Origin: a virus
Reading direction: 5' to 3' (one strand)
DNA: 23,603 bases
IMG/VR virus record: IMGVR_UViG_3300042445_000063
Coordinates: 1-23,603 of that record
Under the pieces are notes generated by a model, which had not been told where the DNA came from, ran no database searches, and saw nothing but the letters and a program-made list of their open reading frames with translations. Shown piece by piece: positions 22,234 to 23,603 of this stretch; the first letter of the stretch is position 1, and every line of letters starts with the position of its first letter. Both the position numbers and the translations under genes were made by a program.

Positions 22234-22268
22234 AAAAAAAATTGGGGAGAGGTTTTTAGCCCCTCCCC
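22234..22268 (-). terminator. Rho-independent terminator after the capsid gene
   Basis: On the minus strand GGGGAGGGG pairs with CCTCTCCCC (nine pairs, one of them G-U) around a seven-base CTAAAAA loop and is followed by AATTTTTTTT. It lies about 12 nt after the TAA of the major capsid gene. With the ribosome site of the next gene only about 20 nt further, it probably attenuates rather than stops transcription, giving extra capsid message. Confidence 0.92.
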
Positions 22269-22279
22269 GCTTGGCGTTT

Positions 22280-23194
22280 TTACACGCCTGCTGTGCCGTA
22301 CATGGCACGGGGATCGGTGTAGCCGACATCGTAACGCTCTGTCGCTTTGTAGCGCATAGAGTCAGTTTCGAAATCGCCTTCCATGGTCTTTTCCAACTTG
22401 CGGCGCATCAAAAGCTTCATGCCTTCGGGTGCGTCGGTTTGGACAAACCATGCTGTAGCACTGGTCAAACGAGACAGAACTGCTGCGCCTTCGTCCAGCA
22501 AACCAATAGATTTGATGGGGTTCAGGTCGTTGTTGGCAGTGCCAGAACGCAGAACAGACTTCAACAACACTTCGGCTTGGAAAACGTTGCCGGGGGCCAC
22601 GACGATTTGACGTGGAACCAAACGAATTTTCTTGCCGTTGTTGTCAACTGCTTGGCGAATCTGAATCAACATCTGTTCGAGAGATGTCTGAGACAGGTTA
22701 GCGGAAGTTGCCAACTGGTTGGAGAAGGAGCCTGAAACGATTGGGTGCGCAGTGTTGATCAATGACACGCCGTCGCCGCCAGCATAGCTGGAGTTAAAAG
22801 CGCGGTTCAACACGTTTGCAGACAATGTCTCTTTGGTTTCAATCAGAGATTGAGCCAAATGACGGGCATACACCTGACCGATACGGATGTGGTCACCATC
22901 TTCAACGAGCACTTTGGTCAAGGCAAAAGCCAAGCCATACACGTTGTAGACGTAACGCTTCAGGAACAGAACGCCACCTTGCTGATAGGACACAGGAGTG
23001 CCATCAGGAAGCTGGGGAGCTGCGCCGAAGCCGTACAGGACGGGTTCTTCGTGGTAGTTACGGGGAATGCCTTCTTGTTCACGGAAGACGCGAGACCATT
23101 CATCGGTACGCTGATCGTAGACACCGTCGAAACACTCATTCATGATTGGTTCGACGATGCTACGAAAGTCGGTACTTCGCATTGGAGCTGCCAT
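22280..23194 (-). CDS. Major capsid protein (Mu gpT-like, HK97 fold)
   Basis: 304 aa from ATG 23194, preceded by one of the strongest ribosome sites in the window (AGGAGGGAG, 6 nt spacing), as expected for the most abundant virion protein. Motifs of the gpT-like major head subunit group include [29 protein letters not shown] (near 145-157), a [15 protein letters not shown] helix, [11 protein letters not shown], and [20 protein letters not shown]. The C-terminus includes ATAWFVQTD and [21 protein letters not shown], also typical. The length is normal for gpT-like shells without a fused scaffold or protease; no separate scaffold gene is visible here and would lie to the right. A terminator follows the gene. 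Confidence 0.92.
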   Translation of the reverse strand: MAAPMRSTDFRSIVEPIMNECFDGVYDQRTDEWSRVFREQEGIPRNYHEEPVLYGFGAAPQLPDGTPVSYQQGGVLFLKRYVYNVYGLAFALTKVLVEDGDHIRIGQVYARHLAQSLIETKETLSANVLNRAFNSSYAGGDGVSLINTAHPIVSGSFSNQLATSANLSQTSLEQMLIQIRQAVDNNGKKIRLVPRQIVVAPGNVFQAEVLLKSVLRSGTANNDLNPIKSIGLLDEGAAVLSRLTSATAWFVQTDAPEGMKLLMRRKLEKTMEGDFETDSMRYKATERYDVGYTDPRAMYGTAGV

Positions 23195-23200
23195 AGTTCA

Positions 23201-23209
23201 CTCCCTCCT
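23201..23209 (-). promoter_or_regulatory. Strong Shine-Dalgarno site of the capsid gene
   Basis: The minus strand reads TAATAGGAGGGAGTGAACT before the capsid ATG: the stop of the upstream gene is followed at once by AGGAGGGAG, then a 6-nt spacer. This is the closest match to the anti-Shine-Dalgarno consensus that I noted among the genes here and fixes the start at 23194. Confidence 0.85.
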
Positions 23210-23210
23210 A

Positions 23211-23603
23211 TTAAACGATAGCTGTCACAGAACCGAAGTACTGAGACGAAGCATTAACAACGCGCACGATTACATAGGCATCACCCCATGCATTGTCGGC
23301 GTACGGGGCAATATCGACGACACGCATTTGACCTTGTACGCCGTTGGCCTTGGCAGTAGACACACCCAAGCCTGTCGAAGACAAGCCAGTTGTGTTGGAG
23401 CCAGAAGTAACGGTGAAGCCAGAGCTTGCGGAGAAGTCGTATTCGCCACCCAAAGAAGTTTGGGCAATGGTTGCATCGGTTTGGATTTCATAAACGATGT
23501 TTTGGTCGTTGTAGAAATACGCAACGCACGAACCTGTTTGATAGGTCGTTGATGCAGGCCAGTAGTTGCTAACGCGACGGCGACCAGTGGTGTCAGTCCA
23601 CTC
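23211..23603 (-). CDS. Capsid-associated structural protein, 5' end cut by window
   Basis: Only the last 130 residues are visible; the frame is open to the right edge, so any start chosen within the window would be artificial. The visible part contains WTDTTGRRRVSNYWPAST near the edge, SCVAYFYNDQNIVYEIQTDA, TIAQTSLGGEYDF, then a Ser/Gly/Thr-rich strand region and MRVVDIAPYADNAWGDAYVIVRVVNASSQY near the end. It is a compact beta-type protein directly upstream of the major capsid gene, separated by 16 nt. Position and composition suggest a head decoration (cement) or other capsid-associated protein. I cannot name a family with certainty. Confidence 0.8.
   Translation of the reverse strand, partial: EWTDTTGRRRVSNYWPASTTYQTGSCVAYFYNDQNIVYEIQTDATIAQTSLGGEYDFSASSGFTVTSGSNTTGLSSTGLGVSTAKANGVQGQMRVVDIAPYADNAWGDAYVIVRVVNASSQYFGSVTAIV

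Noticed and set aside
1-23603. tRNA genes, integration site or insertion sequence
   Set aside because: Reading both strands by eye I found no cloverleaf-like T-loop (GGTTCGAAT-type) context outside genes, no transposase or integrase, and no flanking repeats. Only a dedicated search could exclude very diverged cases.

Overview
The window looks like part of the late (virion and lysis) region of a tailed double-stranded DNA phage (Caudoviricetes). All genes I accept lie on the minus strand, so the transcriptional order runs from high to low coordinates. The genes are packed tightly, most neighbours are separated by 0-15 nt or overlap by 1-8 nt (ATGA, TAATG and TGATG junctions), and no gene-free stretch exceeds 300 bases. 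No integrase, repressor, polymerase or terminase is present. A Gram-negative host is implied by a nested Rz/Rz1 spanin pair with a lipobox. A short-tailed (podovirus-like) particle is suggested by an SU10-type adaptor and a protein resembling a P22 gp10/T7 gp12-type nozzle, with no tape measure, tail tube or sheath in view. Host genus and environment cannot be read from the sequence; the protein set resembles those of aquatic bacteriophages.

Layout in transcriptional order. (1) Head: C-terminal part of a capsid-associated protein (23603-23211), major capsid protein (23194-22280) followed by a strong terminator, a second abundant-looking structural protein (22202-21201), and a Lys/Gly-rich repeat protein (21188-20217) followed by a second terminator. 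(2) Fibre array: a small beta protein, a coiled-coil protein, two modular fibre-like proteins (110 and 427 aa), then a strong sigma70-like promoter with a palindrome at the predicted start, a 75-aa fibre-stub protein, and three tandem paralogous glycine-rich proteins (430, 438, 450 aa) with a small accessory gene. (3) Connector genes: a DUF6321-like basic protein, an adaptor-like protein carrying a galactose-binding-like insertion, and a zinc-ribbon-like protein. (4) A second fibre block: a 474-aa modular fibre, a 64-aa protein and a 1082-aa adhesin-like protein made of two repeats plus a glycine-rich tail. (5) A lysis module: three small or medium membrane proteins, a lipoprotein, a holin-like protein, Rz with embedded Rz1, and an M15 endolysin. 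(6) Tail neck: SU10-like adaptor, a beta-module fibre-like protein, and the nozzle-like protein that runs off the left edge.

Together the genes describe capsid assembly, a short tail carrying an unusually large set of fibre-like or adhesin-like proteins (about nine), and holin-endolysin-spanin lysis. The most unusual points are a domain-within-domain insertion in the nozzle-like protein, a second candidate spanin pair upstream of the classical one, the tandem glycine-rich adhesin family, and the lysis cassette sitting between fibre and neck genes.
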